The notes beneath the pieces are model-generated. The model was not told where the DNA came from. It searched no databases and saw nothing but the letters and a program-made list of their open reading frames with translations. A stretch of 7,229 nt of DNA from an uncultured Clostridia bacterium. Its GTDB lineage: Bacteria; Bacillota_A; Clostridia; Oscillospirales; Acutalibacteraceae. A program made the position numbers and the translations under genes. Location: contig CALWIE010000074.1 of NCBI GenBank assembly GCA_944380625.1, forward strand, positions 1 through 7,229. The letters run 5' to 3'. Every line of letters begins with the position of its first letter. The stretch's first letter is position 1. Positions 6,189-7,229 of the stretch are shown here, one piece after another.

Positions 6189-6560
6189 GTGGAGGGAATG
6201 AGCATTTCCCAGGCCGCCCAGCGCTTTGGCGTGGAGCCCCACACCCTGCGCTTTTACGAAAAAGAGGGGATCATCCACCCGGGGCGCACGAAAAACGGCA
6301 TCCGCGTCTACACCGAGGAGACCATGGGCCAGCTGGAAATGGCCATGTGCCTAAAGAGCACCGGCATGCCCCTAAAGGACATCCGCCGGTACTTCGAGCT
6401 GGCGGAGCAGGGCGGGGAGACCCAGCAGGAGCGCCTGCGGATCTTCAAGGCCCACCGGGAGCGGGTGGTGCAGGAGATCGCCACCCTGCAAAAACACCTG
6501 CAAAAGATCGATTGGAAGATCGCCTACCTCTCGGGCCAGGAAAAGGGCCCCAACCACTGA
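6189..6560 (+). CDS. MerR-family transcriptional regulator (small, AdhR/stress-type)
   Basis: This DNA-binding protein of 123 residues probably controls its own promoter and the esterase gene behind it. The winged helix-turn-helix runs from about residue 4 to 72: SISQAAQRFGVEPHTLRFYE is the recognition part, followed by GRTKNGIRVYTEE and LKSTGMPLKDIRRYFEL, all standard for the family. A long helix (about 77-115) should form the dimer coiled coil. After it only a few residues remain, so there is no ligand-binding domain. C54 is the only cysteine, lying in the DNA-binding domain, so metal sensing through a cysteine cluster like that of MerR or CueR is unlikely. Members of this size often respond to aldehydes, electrophiles or other stress, but the signal here is unknown. 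It diverges from the importer operon across a 251-base spacer. Confidence 0.92.
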   Translation: MEGMSISQAAQRFGVEPHTLRFYEKEGIIHPGRTKNGIRVYTEETMGQLEMAMCLKSTGMPLKDIRRYFELAEQGGETQQERLRIFKAHRERVVQEIATLQKHLQKIDWKIAYLSGQEKGPNH

Positions 6561-6585
6561 AAACGGAAAAAGGATGTGTTTTACC

Positions 6586-7229
6586 ATGGCAAGGAAATTC
6601 ATCTGCGCCCCCGGCTGGCCCGTGGTGGAGACAAAACAGGGAAAGCTCCGGGGCTTCCAGCTGGACACCACCTTTGTGTTCCAGGGGATCCACTACGCCG
6701 AGGCGGACCGGTTCCAGGCCCCCCGGCCCCCAGAGCCCTGGGAGGGCGTCCGGGACGCCCTGTCCTACGGGTTCGTGTGCCCCCTGCTCAAGCAGGAGAC
6801 CCCCAGCGCCGAGGTGCTGGTGCCCCACCGGTACTGGCCCATGGACGAGCACTGCCAGAACCTGAACGTCTGGACCCAGAGCTTGGACCCCCAGGCCAAA
6901 AAACCCGTGCTGGTGTGGCTTCACGGGGGCGGGTTCTCGGCGGGGTCCGCCATAGAGCAGCAGGCCTACGACGGGGAGAACATGAGCCGCCTGGGGGACG
7001 TGGTGGTGGTCTCTGTAAACCACCGGCTGAACATCCTGGGCTATCTGGACCTGGAGCCCTTTGGGGAAAAATATAAAAACTCCTGCAACGCCGGCAACGC
7101 CGACCTGGTGGCGGCCCTCCGGTGGATCCAGGAGAACATCGCCCAGTTCGGCGGCGCCCCGGGGAACGTGACCCTCTTCGGCCAGTCCGGCGGGGGCATG
7201 AAGGTCTGGTCCCTGATGCAGACCCCCGC
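6586..7229 (+). CDS. Type B carboxylesterase (para-nitrobenzyl esterase/lipase family), 3' end cut off by the window
   Basis: This is an alpha/beta-hydrolase that should cleave carboxylic esters; 214 residues of a protein usually near 500 are visible. HGGGF (113-117) forms the oxyanion hole and GQSGGG carries the nucleophile S201, followed by the normal helix. NVWTQSL, VVVVSVNHRLNILGYL and GNADLVAALRWIQENIAQFGG are typical of the family between these points. The catalytic acid and histidine lie beyond the edge. There is no signal peptide, so it should act in the cytoplasm. It starts 25 bases after the MerR stop with no terminator between, implying co-transcription. ATG 6586 has AAAGGA ending 11 bases upstream; an in-frame ATG at 6574 (adds MCFT), with GGA 6 bases upstream, is a credible alternative. 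The natural ester substrate cannot be inferred. Confidence 0.93.
   Translation, partial: MARKFICAPGWPVVETKQGKLRGFQLDTTFVFQGIHYAEADRFQAPRPPEPWEGVRDALSYGFVCPLLKQETPSAEVLVPHRYWPMDEHCQNLNVWTQSLDPQAKKPVLVWLHGGGFSAGSAIEQQAYDGENMSRLGDVVVVSVNHRLNILGYLDLEPFGEKYKNSCNAGNADLVAALRWIQENIAQFGGAPGNVTLFGQSGGGMKVWSLMQTP

Noticed and set aside
1..7229. CRISPR array, tRNA or rRNA gene, insertion sequence, phage or defence genes
   Set aside because: I saw no regularly spaced repeats, no cloverleaf or rRNA motifs, no transposase or integrase motifs and no terminal repeats; nearly all bases are explained by five genes and their control regions.

Overview
The window carries ordinary metabolic and transport genes from what looks like a GC-rich, low-motility gut Firmicute, most like Oscillospiraceae (Flavonifractor, Lawsonibacter or Intestinimonas type). 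The clues are strong AGGAGG-type ribosome binding sites, sigma-A style TATAAT promoters, a lipoprotein amino-acid receptor with a Ser/Glu-rich linker, and codons ending almost always in G or C. The assignment is inferred from style, not from a marker gene.

Layout. Positions 1-3100 (minus) hold a nearly complete GH38 alpha-mannosidase; only its last few codons lie beyond the left edge. It has its own promoter at 3155-3183. Next, read right to left on the minus strand, is a three-gene polar amino acid ABC importer: receptor lipoprotein (5017-5937), permease (4170-4931) and ATPase (3461-4183). It starts from a TATAAT promoter at 5993-6020 and ends at a strong hairpin terminator at 3282-3316. An internal terminator-like hairpin after the receptor gene (4969-4993) probably lowers expression of the permease and ATPase relative to the receptor. 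On the plus strand, diverging from the importer, is a MerR-family regulator (6189-6560), followed 25 bases later by a type B carboxylesterase (6586 to the right edge, truncated). These two probably share one transcript.

The 251-base divergent spacer (5938-6188) is the main regulatory region. It is AT-rich against GC-rich genes and holds promoters in both directions plus several inverted repeats. One resembles an ArgR/AhrC box, which would point to arginine or a related amino acid as the importer's substrate. Another overlaps the -10 box of the MerR gene, as expected for autoregulation.

I did not find a clear undescribed system. The least explained item is a 43-codon open stretch that follows the ATPase stop codon in the same frame, has gene-like codon bias and ends 12 bases before the operon terminator.
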